DNA of 64,000 nucleotides from assembly GCF_040549465.1 (NCBI RefSeq), contig NZ_JBEPTL010000001.1:228856-292855 (forward strand), read 5' to 3'. Shown here piece after piece: positions 1 to 6,034 of the stretch. The notes beneath the pieces were generated by a model, which saw nothing but the letters and a program-made list of their open reading frames with translations, was not told the origin of the DNA and made no database searches. The position numbers were made by a program, and so were the translations under genes. The stretch's first letter is position 1; each line of letters opens with the position of its first letter. Origin of the DNA: Lacisediminihabitans sp040549465. GTDB taxonomy: Bacteria; Actinomycetota; Actinomycetes; Actinomycetales; Microbacteriaceae.

Positions 1-407
1 TCATCGACATCGACCTCGAGCGTCGCCGCATCTCTCTCTCGCTGAAGCAGGCGAACGAGGGCGTCGACCCCGAGGGCACCGAGTTCGACCCGGCACTCTA
101 CGGAATGCTCACCGAGTACGACGACCAGGGCAACTACAAGTACCCTGACGGCTTCGACCCGGAGACCAACGAGTGGAAGGAAGGCTTCGAGACCCAGCGC
201 GAGAAGTGGGAGCAGGACTACGCTGCGGCCCAGGCTCGCTGGGAAGCCCACAAGAAGCAGGTTGCCACGGCTGATGAGAACATCACCGACGCGCCCGCAG
301 CTGCGGCTGCCGGCTCCTCCTTCTCGAGCGACTCCGAGTCTGCGGGAACCCTCGCCGACGACGAGGCCCTCGCTGCACTTCGCGAGAAGCTGTCCTCCAA
401 CAACTAG
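1..407 (+). CDS. rpsA: 30S ribosomal protein S1, C-terminal part
   Basis: Only the last 134 codons are in the window (reading frame from base 3); the start lies upstream. S1 binds mRNA on the 30S subunit and helps initiation. The visible part begins in the end of the last S1 (OB-fold) repeat, with DLERRRISLSLKQ, followed by the acidic, aromatic-rich tail typical of actinobacterial S1 (DDQGNYKYPDGFDPETNEW) and an Ala/Ser/Asp-rich C-terminus. It sits directly upstream of coaE, the usual order in Actinobacteria. The S1 identity rests on the tail and on synteny, because the catalogued RNA-binding repeats are mostly missing. Confidence 0.93.
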   Translation, partial: IDIDLERRRISLSLKQANEGVDPEGTEFDPALYGMLTEYDDQGNYKYPDGFDPETNEWKEGFETQREKWEQDYAAAQARWEAHKKQVATADENITDAPAAAAAGSSFSSDSESAGTLADDEALAALREKLSSNN

Positions 408-442
408 CTTTTGCGCTAGGGAGCGACATCAACGTTCCACCA

Positions 443-480
443 CGAAACGGCCGGGCCCTCTATTGGGTCCGGCCGTTTCG
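443..480 (+). terminator. Strong hairpin after rpsA
   Basis: A 16-bp stem (443-458 paired with 465-480, one G:U pair) closes on a 6-base loop, 36 bases after the rpsA stop. There is no U-tract after it, as is common for high-GC actinobacterial terminators. It separates rpsA from coaE, which has its own promoter. Confidence 0.75.
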
Positions 481-508
481 GCGTCCTTGTCCATCGCCGA
501 CCGCCCGC

Positions 509-514
509 TAGCAT
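509..514 (+). promoter_or_regulatory. -10 box of coaE (leaderless type)
   Basis: TAGCAT ends 7 bases before the GTG start at 522, so transcription is expected to begin at or next to the start codon. No Shine-Dalgarno sequence is seen. Inferred from the TANNNT pattern that recurs in this window. Confidence 0.5.
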
Positions 515-521
515 TGCCTGC

Positions 522-1133
522 GTGTATCTCATCGGGCTCACCGGCGGCATTGCCTCCGGAAAAACTGTCGTCGCACATCGCCTGGCAGAGCGCGGAGCCG
601 TTCATGTAGACGCCGACCAGCTCGCCCGCGAGGTGGTCGAACCGGGCACTCCGGGACTCGCAGCGATCGCCGAACGCTTCGGTTCGGGCGTGCTCGCCGC
701 GGATGGTTCCCTCGATCGCGCCGCACTCGGTGCTGTAATCTTCTCCGATGCCGAGGCGAGACTCGATCTCAACGGCATTACGCATCCGGCTATCAAGCAG
801 CTTACGAAAAAACTCTTCGTCGAGGCGGAGGAACGCGACCCTCGCGCCGTAGTGGTCTACGACGTTCCACTCCTGGTCGAGGCGATGAAGGGTGACGGCT
901 ATCACCAGTTCGATCTCGTCGTGGTCGTGAATGCCAGCACAGAAACTCGGATGTCCCGGCTCATCGAGCTGCGCGGCCTCAGCCGCGAGGAGGCGACTCA
1001 CCGACTCAGCTCGCAGGCGACCGACACGGACAGGCTCGCCATCGCCGACGTGGTGATCGACAGCAACGGTTCCCTCGACGACACCCTGCGGCAGGCTGAC
1101 GCGCTCTGGGAACGGGTTCGTTCACGGGCCTGA
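522..1133 (+). CDS. coaE: Dephospho-CoA kinase
   Basis: It phosphorylates the 3'-hydroxyl of dephospho-CoA with ATP, the last step of coenzyme A synthesis, in the cytosol. The protein has 203 residues, the normal length for the single-domain form. The P-loop GLTGGIASGKT is at residues 5-15, followed by the VDADQLAREVV segment that contacts CoA and the DVPLLVE motif near residue 115, both family hallmarks. The GTG at 522 is chosen because it gives the short MYLIGLTGG N-terminus usual for the family; it lies 7 bases after a TAGCAT -10 box. The longer mycobacterial form with a C-terminal UPF0157 domain is not present. Confidence 0.95.
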   Translation: MYLIGLTGGIASGKTVVAHRLAERGAVHVDADQLAREVVEPGTPGLAAIAERFGSGVLAADGSLDRAALGAVIFSDAEARLDLNGITHPAIKQLTKKLFVEAEERDPRAVVVYDVPLLVEAMKGDGYHQFDLVVVVNASTETRMSRLIELRGLSREEATHRLSSQATDTDRLAIADVVIDSNGSLDDTLRQADALWERVRSRA

Positions 1134-1196
1134 GCGCTTCGCGAGTCGATCGCTAAGGTGGCGCCTATGGAGTTCGGACTCCAGCAGCAATGACGT

Positions 1197-1213
1197 TGGT
1201 ATACTTAAAGTAT
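1197..1213 (+). promoter_or_regulatory. Extended -10 promoter overlapped by operator of the toxin-antitoxin operon
   Basis: TGGTATACT (1197-1205) is an exact extended -10 (TG, one base, TATACT). The perfect dyad ATACTT-A-AAGTAT (1201-1213) covers most of the -10 box and the first bases of the antitoxin ATG at 1212. The spacing from the -10 box to the ATG is 6 bases, so the mRNA is probably leaderless. The dyad is the likely binding site of the antitoxin or toxin-antitoxin complex (inference). Confidence 0.65.
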
Positions 1214-1448
1214 GACTACTACGATCAAGGTCAGTGACGGGCTGCGAGATCGCTTGAAGATCCAGGCTGCTCGGGATGGCCTGACTTTGGGTGCCCATCT
1301 GGCCCGTCTCGCCGACGCGGACGACCGCGCGCACCGGTTGAGTGCTCTCAAGACTGCGATCGTTCGCACATCGAATGCGGATGCGGTGTTCTACGCCGCC
1401 GAGACCGCCGAGTGGGAGCGTACCGAACTCACTAACCTGACAGCGTGA
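1212..1448 (+). CDS. mazE: Antitoxin, MazE/ribbon-helix-helix type
   Basis: A small 78-residue protein. Residues 1-33 (TTTIKVSDGLRDRLKIQAARDG) look like a ribbon-helix-helix DNA-binding N-terminus: a beta strand with alternating residues followed by two helices. The C-terminal half, ending in ETAEWERTELTNLTA, would be the toxin-binding tail. The stop overlaps the toxin GTG by 4 bases (GTGA), the usual coupling for a toxin-antitoxin operon. Expected role: neutralise the MazF-type nuclease and repress the operon through the dyad at 1201-1213. The exact antitoxin family cannot be fixed without a search. Confidence 0.75.
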   Translation: MTTTIKVSDGLRDRLKIQAARDGLTLGAHLARLADADDRAHRLSALKTAIVRTSNADAVFYAAETAEWERTELTNLTA

Positions 1449-1789
1449 GCGATTTGGACCTAGGGCCGGGCGTTGTTGCCTGGGCGACGCTCGAGCCTGT
1501 GCGTGGCCACGAGCAGGGCGGCCATCGACCCGTCCTCGTGGTCGCCTCGACGGGGTATCTGGATGCCGTCACAACGCTCGTGATTGTCCTTCCGATCTCG
1601 ACGGTGGACCGGGGGTGGCCGAACCACATTGCGATCGACGGGCCGAGTGGCCTCGATCGGCCGTCGTGGATCATGAGCGAACAGCCGCGCACCCTCTCAC
1701 GCGATCGGATCACCGGGATCGCCGGAGCGGTCTCCCCAGGATGCTTCAACTCGGCGCGGGTATGGCTGCGCGACTTCCTCGACCTCTGA
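1445..1789 (+). CDS. mazF: Type II toxin, MazF/PemK family endoribonuclease
   Basis: A 114-residue protein with the SH3-like fold signatures of PemK/MazF toxins: a GHEQGGHRPVLVV strand near residue 20 (the family's EQ-G-RPVLV block), ISTVDRGWPNHI in the middle, and SWIMSEQPRTLSRDRI, where the family carries its conserved VDQ(I/L)RT-like segment. Such toxins cut single-stranded RNA at short sequences. The GTG start overlaps the antitoxin stop by 4 bases, so translation is coupled. The 178 bases after it (to 1967) hold no gene I can support. Confidence 0.85.
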   Translation: MSDLDLGPGVVAWATLEPVRGHEQGGHRPVLVVASTGYLDAVTTLVIVLPISTVDRGWPNHIAIDGPSGLDRPSWIMSEQPRTLSRDRITGIAGAVSPGCFNSARVWLRDFLDL

Positions 1790-1967
1790 CCCAAACGTCG
1801 TGCACGCTGGCGAAGGCGAAGGCGTATCGGCAGCGGACGGCGATGCGGGTATGGCCAAAGAGGCGACAATCGCGCGGTATCGTCGACAGAGTGATAGCCC
1901 CGAGCTACTGCTGAGCGCCAATCACCCTTCTATTACTGGTCAGACCCCGAAACGGGCGCTCAAGCGC

Positions 1968-2936
1968 TCATCCGATGATGGCCGGGGCGAGGATCAGGGC
2001 CGTCGGCACCGCCAGAAGCGCGATTCCACACACCAGGGCGAAGGCGCGCGCCGCTGCGCCGAATGGCCGGCCAGGGGTGATGAGGCGAGCGAGGCGGCGT
2101 TCGGCTGAGGCACCGTCTGCGGCGAGAGCGCTGGCCGCGGCATCCGACTCTGCGCTGTTCAGGCTGGACATCGCAGGGGGAGCATTGGAAGCCGAAGCCA
2201 CCAGCGCGATCGAGGATGCGAGAGCTGCATCCGGGACCTGCTGGCGAGCGCGGTCATCGGCGAGCATCTCGACGAGCACGGTGACGGCATCGAGCGCGCG
2301 CGTGGCGATGGGAAACCAGGGGAGGGATCCTCGCCAGGCGCGGAAGGCGACCAGCAGCAGGTGATGACGCTGAGTGGCGTGTGCCGTTTCGTGGGCGATC
2401 ACGGCCCGGAGCTGTTCGTCATCGAGAAGGTCGACCAGACCGGCAGAGAGCACCGTGACGGAGCGGGTGGTCCCTGGCAGGCAGTAGGCAATAGGCGCCT
2501 CATGGTCGAGCAAACGCATGCCAGGGCGTTCTGGCATGGGAGTGCTCAACAGCTGCACCAATTGGTGGTGGCGTTGCCGGGATCGTTCCGCCCTGGCGAA
2601 GGTGAGCCCGAGGGTGAGCAGGAGATGCACTCCGAGCAGGATGCCGCCGCTCACCGCGAACATCTGGAGGAAGCCGGCGCCCGGCGGAAGTGACCCGCTG
2701 AGCACCCAGCCAGGGAACGCCGCCAGTCCGCTGGCGAGATCGGGACCGAAGGGTTCGAGTCCGTAGGAGAATAGCGCGCCGAGCATCGACAGCCCGCCCG
2801 CGAGAGCGATCGCCTGCCACACGATCAGGGCGGTGGCGGGGGCGCGGGACGGCCAGGATGACCGCGCCAACAGGATCGGAACCGGCCAGGCCAGCGCCAC
2901 CGCCAGCACAGCAAGCGCCACCCAGGTGATGGTCAC
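1968..2936 (-). CDS. M56-family membrane zinc metalloprotease (BlaR1/MecR1-like core)
   Basis: A predicted integral membrane protease of 322 residues. Three hydrophobic segments lie at about residues 1-24, 37-65 and 85-110, and one at the C-terminus. The zinc motif HETAH is at residues 182-186 within VIAHETAHATQRHH. BlaR1/MecR1 proteins carry such a domain to cleave the BlaI-type repressor after sensing a signal, but this one ends after the last membrane segment and has no extracytoplasmic penicillin-binding sensor. The GTG at 2936 is chosen because it starts 10 bases after the blaI stop; in-frame codons further upstream would overlap blaI. It is co-transcribed with blaI. Confidence 0.85.
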   Translation of the reverse strand: MTITWVALAVLAVALAWPVPILLARSSWPSRAPATALIVWQAIALAGGLSMLGALFSYGLEPFGPDLASGLAAFPGWVLSGSLPPGAGFLQMFAVSGGILLGVHLLLTLGLTFARAERSRQRHHQLVQLLSTPMPERPGMRLLDHEAPIAYCLPGTTRSVTVLSAGLVDLLDDEQLRAVIAHETAHATQRHHLLLVAFRAWRGSLPWFPIATRALDAVTVLVEMLADDRARQQVPDAALASSIALVASASNAPPAMSSLNSAESDAAASALAADGASAERRLARLITPGRPFGAAARAFALVCGIALLAVPTALILAPAIIG

Positions 2937-2946
2937 GGTCTGCGAA

Positions 2947-3315
2947 TTACTTGCCGTCGAGCATGCGTCGAAGCGTGGCTGCTTCGCCCGCGCCAACCTG
3001 TCCGACGAAGCGGGCGAGCACCGCTTCCCTGTCGGGGGCCGCGCCGAGAACCTCGTGCATGAGCTCCGCCATATGGGCGGCGCGACTGGTCGAGGCGCGA
3101 AACAGGTGCGGGCGTGTATCGCGATCTCTGGTGACGAAGTCTTTGGCCTCGAGACGGGAAAGCACGGTGAGAACTGTCGTCACGGCGAGGTCTTTGCCCG
3201 CTCCTGCAGCGTTCTCCCGCGAGAGGCCGTCGCGGATGTCGCCGGCGGTGAGAGCCTCCGCCGAGTCCCAGAGGAGGTCCATGACGGAACGTTCGAGTTC
3301 ACCGAGTGTTGCCAT
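2947..3315 (-). CDS. blaI: BlaI/MecI/CopY-family transcriptional repressor
   Basis: A 122-residue winged-helix repressor. The N-terminus LGELERSVMDLLWDSAEALTAGDIRDGL and the recognition region AVTTVLTVLSRLEAKDFV match the family, and the C-terminal helices (AHMAELMHEVL...ATLRRMLDGK) are the dimerisation part that M56 proteases cleave in BlaI. The start ATG is 6 bases after a TAGAAT -10 box that overlaps operator 1, so the gene is probably leaderless and autorepressed. It is transcribed divergently from cydABDC with three operator dyads between them, so cytochrome bd is the likely main target. No beta-lactamase gene is near. Confidence 0.92.
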   Translation of the reverse strand: MATLGELERSVMDLLWDSAEALTAGDIRDGLSRENAAGAGKDLAVTTVLTVLSRLEAKDFVTRDRDTRPHLFRASTSRAAHMAELMHEVLGAAPDREAVLARFVGQVGAGEAATLRRMLDGK

Positions 3316-3321
3316 ACGTGT

Positions 3322-3327
3322 ATTCTA
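3322..3327 (-). promoter_or_regulatory. -10 box of blaI
   Basis: On the minus strand TAGAAT lies 6 bases before the blaI ATG (3315). Five of its six bases lie inside operator 1, so repressor binding would block its own promoter. Confidence 0.6.
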
Positions 3328-3339
3328 CACGGCGTAGAA
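3323..3339. promoter_or_regulatory. BlaI-type operator 1
   Basis: TTCTAC-5-GTAGAA, a perfect 6-bp dyad with centre ACGGC. It overlaps the blaI -10 box. Two further copies with identical arms follow, with centres 23 and 25 bp apart. Confidence 0.8.
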
Positions 3340-3345
3340 ATAAAG

Positions 3346-3362
3346 TTCTACGTGGTGTAGAA
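3346..3362. promoter_or_regulatory. BlaI-type operator 2
   Basis: TTCTAC-5-GTAGAA with centre GTGGT. It lies just after the TAAAGT at 3341-3346, a possible cydA -10 box, so it would cover the cydA start of transcription if that box is used. Confidence 0.8.
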
Positions 3363-3370
3363 AGGAATTG

Positions 3371-3387
3371 TTCTACCCGCAGTAGAA
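3371..3387. promoter_or_regulatory. BlaI-type operator 3
   Basis: TTCTAC-5-GTAGAA with centre CCGCA, 18 bases before the cydA GTG. It is the third dyad with the same arms, on the cydA side of the intergenic region. Confidence 0.8.
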
Positions 3388-3405
3388 GACGAATCGGAGA
3401 TTGAC

Positions 3406-4986
3406 GTGGACGCGCTCGACCCGCTCCTGATTGCACGCTGGCAGTTCGGAATCACCACGGTCTACCACTTCTGGATGGTGCCGCTCACCCTGGGTCTTGG
3501 CCCGATCGTCGCCGTCATGCAGATGATGTGGCATCGCACCGGCAATGAGCGTTACTACCGCATGGTGAAGTTCTGGGGAAAGCTCTACCTGATCAACTTC
3601 ATCATGGGCGTGGCCACCGGTCTCGTGCAGGAGTTCCAATTCGGTCTGGCCTGGAGTGAATACTCCCGGTTCGTCGGTGACGTCTTCGGGGCTCCGCTGG
3701 CGATGGAGGCGCTGCTCGCCTTCTTCGTCGAATCCACCTTCCTCGGGCTCTGGATCTTCGGCTGGAACAAGCTGCCCAAAGCCATCCACCTCGCCTGCCT
3801 GTGGATAGCGGTGGCCGGGTCAGTGGTGTCGGCCTATTTCATCATCGTCGCGAATTCGTGGATGCAGCATCCGGTGGGCGTCGACCTCGTCAACGGGCGG
3901 CCGGTGATGGCTGACGTCGTCGCCGTTTTCACCAATAACACAGCGATCTCGGCGTTCACCCACGCGATCTTCGGATCCTTAGGGGTCGGTGGCGCCTTCC
4001 TGCTCGGCATCGCCTGGTACCAGCTCTGGCAGCGCCGCCGCGACGGCATCGACGCTGTAGGGCCCGACAAGCGGGTGATCGTGGGCGAAGCCTCTGGCAT
4101 TCCCGGTCGCGACAAGGCTGACCACGGTGTCTGGCTGATGTCGCTGCGCATCGGAGCCGTCGTGGCCATGGTGGCTTTCGCCGGTGTCGCGATCAGCGGT
4201 GATGCGCAGGGCAAACTCATGTTCGAGCAGCAGCCGCTCAAGATGGCCGCGGCTGAGGGCGCATGCCACAACGGCACCAGTTTCTCCGTGCTCTCCGTCG
4301 GCAAGCTCGGCTCCAAAAACTGTGATGACGTCACCCCGGTCATCGAGATCCCCGGGCTGCTGTCATTCCTGGCGCATGGCGACTTCACGACCGACATCCA
4401 GGGCATCAACCAGCTGATCCCGCAGTACCAGGAGAAATACGGCACCACGCTTCCCGACGACCCGAAGTACGGGGCCCGCGCAGGCGAGACCATCGACTAC
4501 CTGCCCGTGATGGAAGTGACGTACTGGGGTTTCCGGCTGATGATCGGTTTCGGTGGCGTCGCCGCATTCGCCGCCTTCGTGGCGCTCTGGCTGACCAGAC
4601 GCGGAACCGTACCGCGCCCGCGCTGGCTCATGCAGCTTGCCGTGGTGGGCATCCTCGCCCCATTCGCGGCGAACTCCGCGGGCTGGATCTTCACCGAAAT
4701 GGGGCGGCAACCCTTCGTCGTGGCACCGAATCCGAGCGGGGTCGATGGTGTCTTCATGTTCACTGCGGCAGCCGTCTCACCCGGGGTGAGTTTCGGCGAG
4801 ATTCTGTTCTCGGTCGTGAGCCTCACCCTCATCTACGCGGTACTGATGGTCTTCGAACTGCGGCTCCTGGTGCGCTACGTGCGCGGAGGAGTTGCCAGTG
4901 CCATCCCCGAACTCGACAAGCGCGACCATCCGGACGAGTCGGATGACGGACCACGCCCCGACGACGTGCTCGCCTTCGCCTACTGA
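3406..4986 (+). CDS. cydA: Cytochrome bd ubiquinol/menaquinol oxidase subunit I
   Basis: The heme-bearing subunit of cytochrome bd, which oxidises membrane quinol and reduces oxygen with high affinity. It has 526 residues and multiple membrane segments. The N-terminal WQFGITTVYHFWMVPLTLG contains the conserved heme ligand His21, and NSWMQHPVG and the later TEMGRQP block are family signatures. The quinol loop is of the short type. The canonical GRQPW reads GRQPF here (Phe437). The GTG start at 3406 follows CGGAGA at 3395-3400. First gene of cydA-cydB-cydDC, behind three repressor dyads. Confidence 0.97.
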   Translation: MDALDPLLIARWQFGITTVYHFWMVPLTLGLGPIVAVMQMMWHRTGNERYYRMVKFWGKLYLINFIMGVATGLVQEFQFGLAWSEYSRFVGDVFGAPLAMEALLAFFVESTFLGLWIFGWNKLPKAIHLACLWIAVAGSVVSAYFIIVANSWMQHPVGVDLVNGRPVMADVVAVFTNNTAISAFTHAIFGSLGVGGAFLLGIAWYQLWQRRRDGIDAVGPDKRVIVGEASGIPGRDKADHGVWLMSLRIGAVVAMVAFAGVAISGDAQGKLMFEQQPLKMAAAEGACHNGTSFSVLSVGKLGSKNCDDVTPVIEIPGLLSFLAHGDFTTDIQGINQLIPQYQEKYGTTLPDDPKYGARAGETIDYLPVMEVTYWGFRLMIGFGGVAAFAAFVALWLTRRGTVPRPRWLMQLAVVGILAPFAANSAGWIFTEMGRQPFVVAPNPSGVDGVFMFTAAAVSPGVSFGEILFSVVSLTLIYAVLMVFELRLLVRYVRGGVASAIPELDKRDHPDESDDGPRPDDVLAFAY

Positions 4987-4999
4987 AACCGAGGTATCG

Positions 5000-6034
5000 A
5001 TGATGGATCTTCTTCCCACTCTCTGGTTCGCGATCATCGCCGTGCTCTGGACCGGCTACCTCTTCCTGGAGGGATTCGACCTCGGCGTCGGCATGCACCT
5101 ACTGTTCTCAACACGCAATGAGAACCAGCGGCGCGTGATGCTCAACGCGATCGGCCCGGTCTGGGACGGTAACGAGGTCTGGCTGGTGACCGCAGCTGGC
5201 GCGACCTTCGCGGCCTTCCCGATCTGGTACGCCTCGCTTTTCTCGGCGCTGTACCTGCCCCTGATATTCGTACTGCTCGGACTGATCTTTCGCGCCGTCG
5301 CCATCGAGTACCGCGGCAAGGGCAAGTCGATGAGGTGGGCACGCGGCTGGGATATCGCACTGGGTCTCGGCTCGCTGGTGACCGCCTTTGGCATCGGTGC
5401 CGCCCTTGCCCTGACCACGACGGGGCTGCCGATCAACGCGAACGGTGACAGGGTGGGCGGAGCATTCGCCTGGTTCAGTGGTTACGCCCTTATCGGCGGC
5501 CTCGCGGTCGTCGGATTCGCGCTCGTTCACGCAGCCGCCTTCCTGGCTCTGAAAACGGATGGCGACGTACGTCACGCAGCTAACGCTTTCGCCCGCCGTG
5601 TGGCTCCGATCGCACTGCTGCCGCTTCTGATCTGGATGGTCTCGCTCCAGGTGACACGCGGCACCGCTCTCACCTGGACCATCGCGGTCGTGGCAGTCGT
5701 GGCAGCCGTCTGGGCCTCGATCGCCAACCGCAATCGCCAGGAGGGCTGGTCATTCATCGGTTTCGGGGTCTTCCTCGCCGCCAGCATCGCATCCATCTTC
5801 ATCGCGAGCTACCCAGTGGTGCTGCCGTCGACCATCGATCACGCCTTCGATCTGACAGTCTCGAACGCGTCCTCGTCGCCCTACACCCTCGGGGTGATGT
5901 CGGTCGTGGCCTGTTTCGGCATCCCCCTGGTACTCGCGTACCAGGGCTGGACCTATTGGGTCTTCCGCAAACGGGTCAGCGGCAGCCACATTCCGGAAGC
6001 ACGCCCGGTTGAGCCCGCGGTGCGCCGATCATGA
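5000..6034 (+). CDS. cydB: Cytochrome bd oxidase subunit II
   Basis: The heme-free partner of CydA in the bd oxidase. It has 344 residues, close to the family's usual length, and many hydrophobic segments. The N-terminal LWFAIIAVLWTGYLFLEGFDLGVG is the hallmark of CydB, followed by GPVWDGNEVWLVTA. The ATG at 5000 is taken because GAGG (4991-4994) lies 5 bases before it; a second ATG at 5003 is equally possible. It begins 13 bases after cydA, and its TGA stop overlaps the next ATG (ATGA), so the three genes are translated as one unit. Confidence 0.97.
   Translation: MMDLLPTLWFAIIAVLWTGYLFLEGFDLGVGMHLLFSTRNENQRRVMLNAIGPVWDGNEVWLVTAAGATFAAFPIWYASLFSALYLPLIFVLLGLIFRAVAIEYRGKGKSMRWARGWDIALGLGSLVTAFGIGAALALTTTGLPINANGDRVGGAFAWFSGYALIGGLAVVGFALVHAAAFLALKTDGDVRHAANAFARRVAPIALLPLLIWMVSLQVTRGTALTWTIAVVAVVAAVWASIANRNRQEGWSFIGFGVFLAASIASIFIASYPVVLPSTIDHAFDLTVSNASSSPYTLGVMSVVACFGIPLVLAYQGWTYWVFRKRVSGSHIPEARPVEPAVRRS

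Noticed and set aside
2947..3315. blaI as part of a beta-lactam resistance locus
   Set aside because: No beta-lactamase or extra PBP gene lies nearby and the M56 partner has no penicillin-sensing domain; the operators point to cydA.
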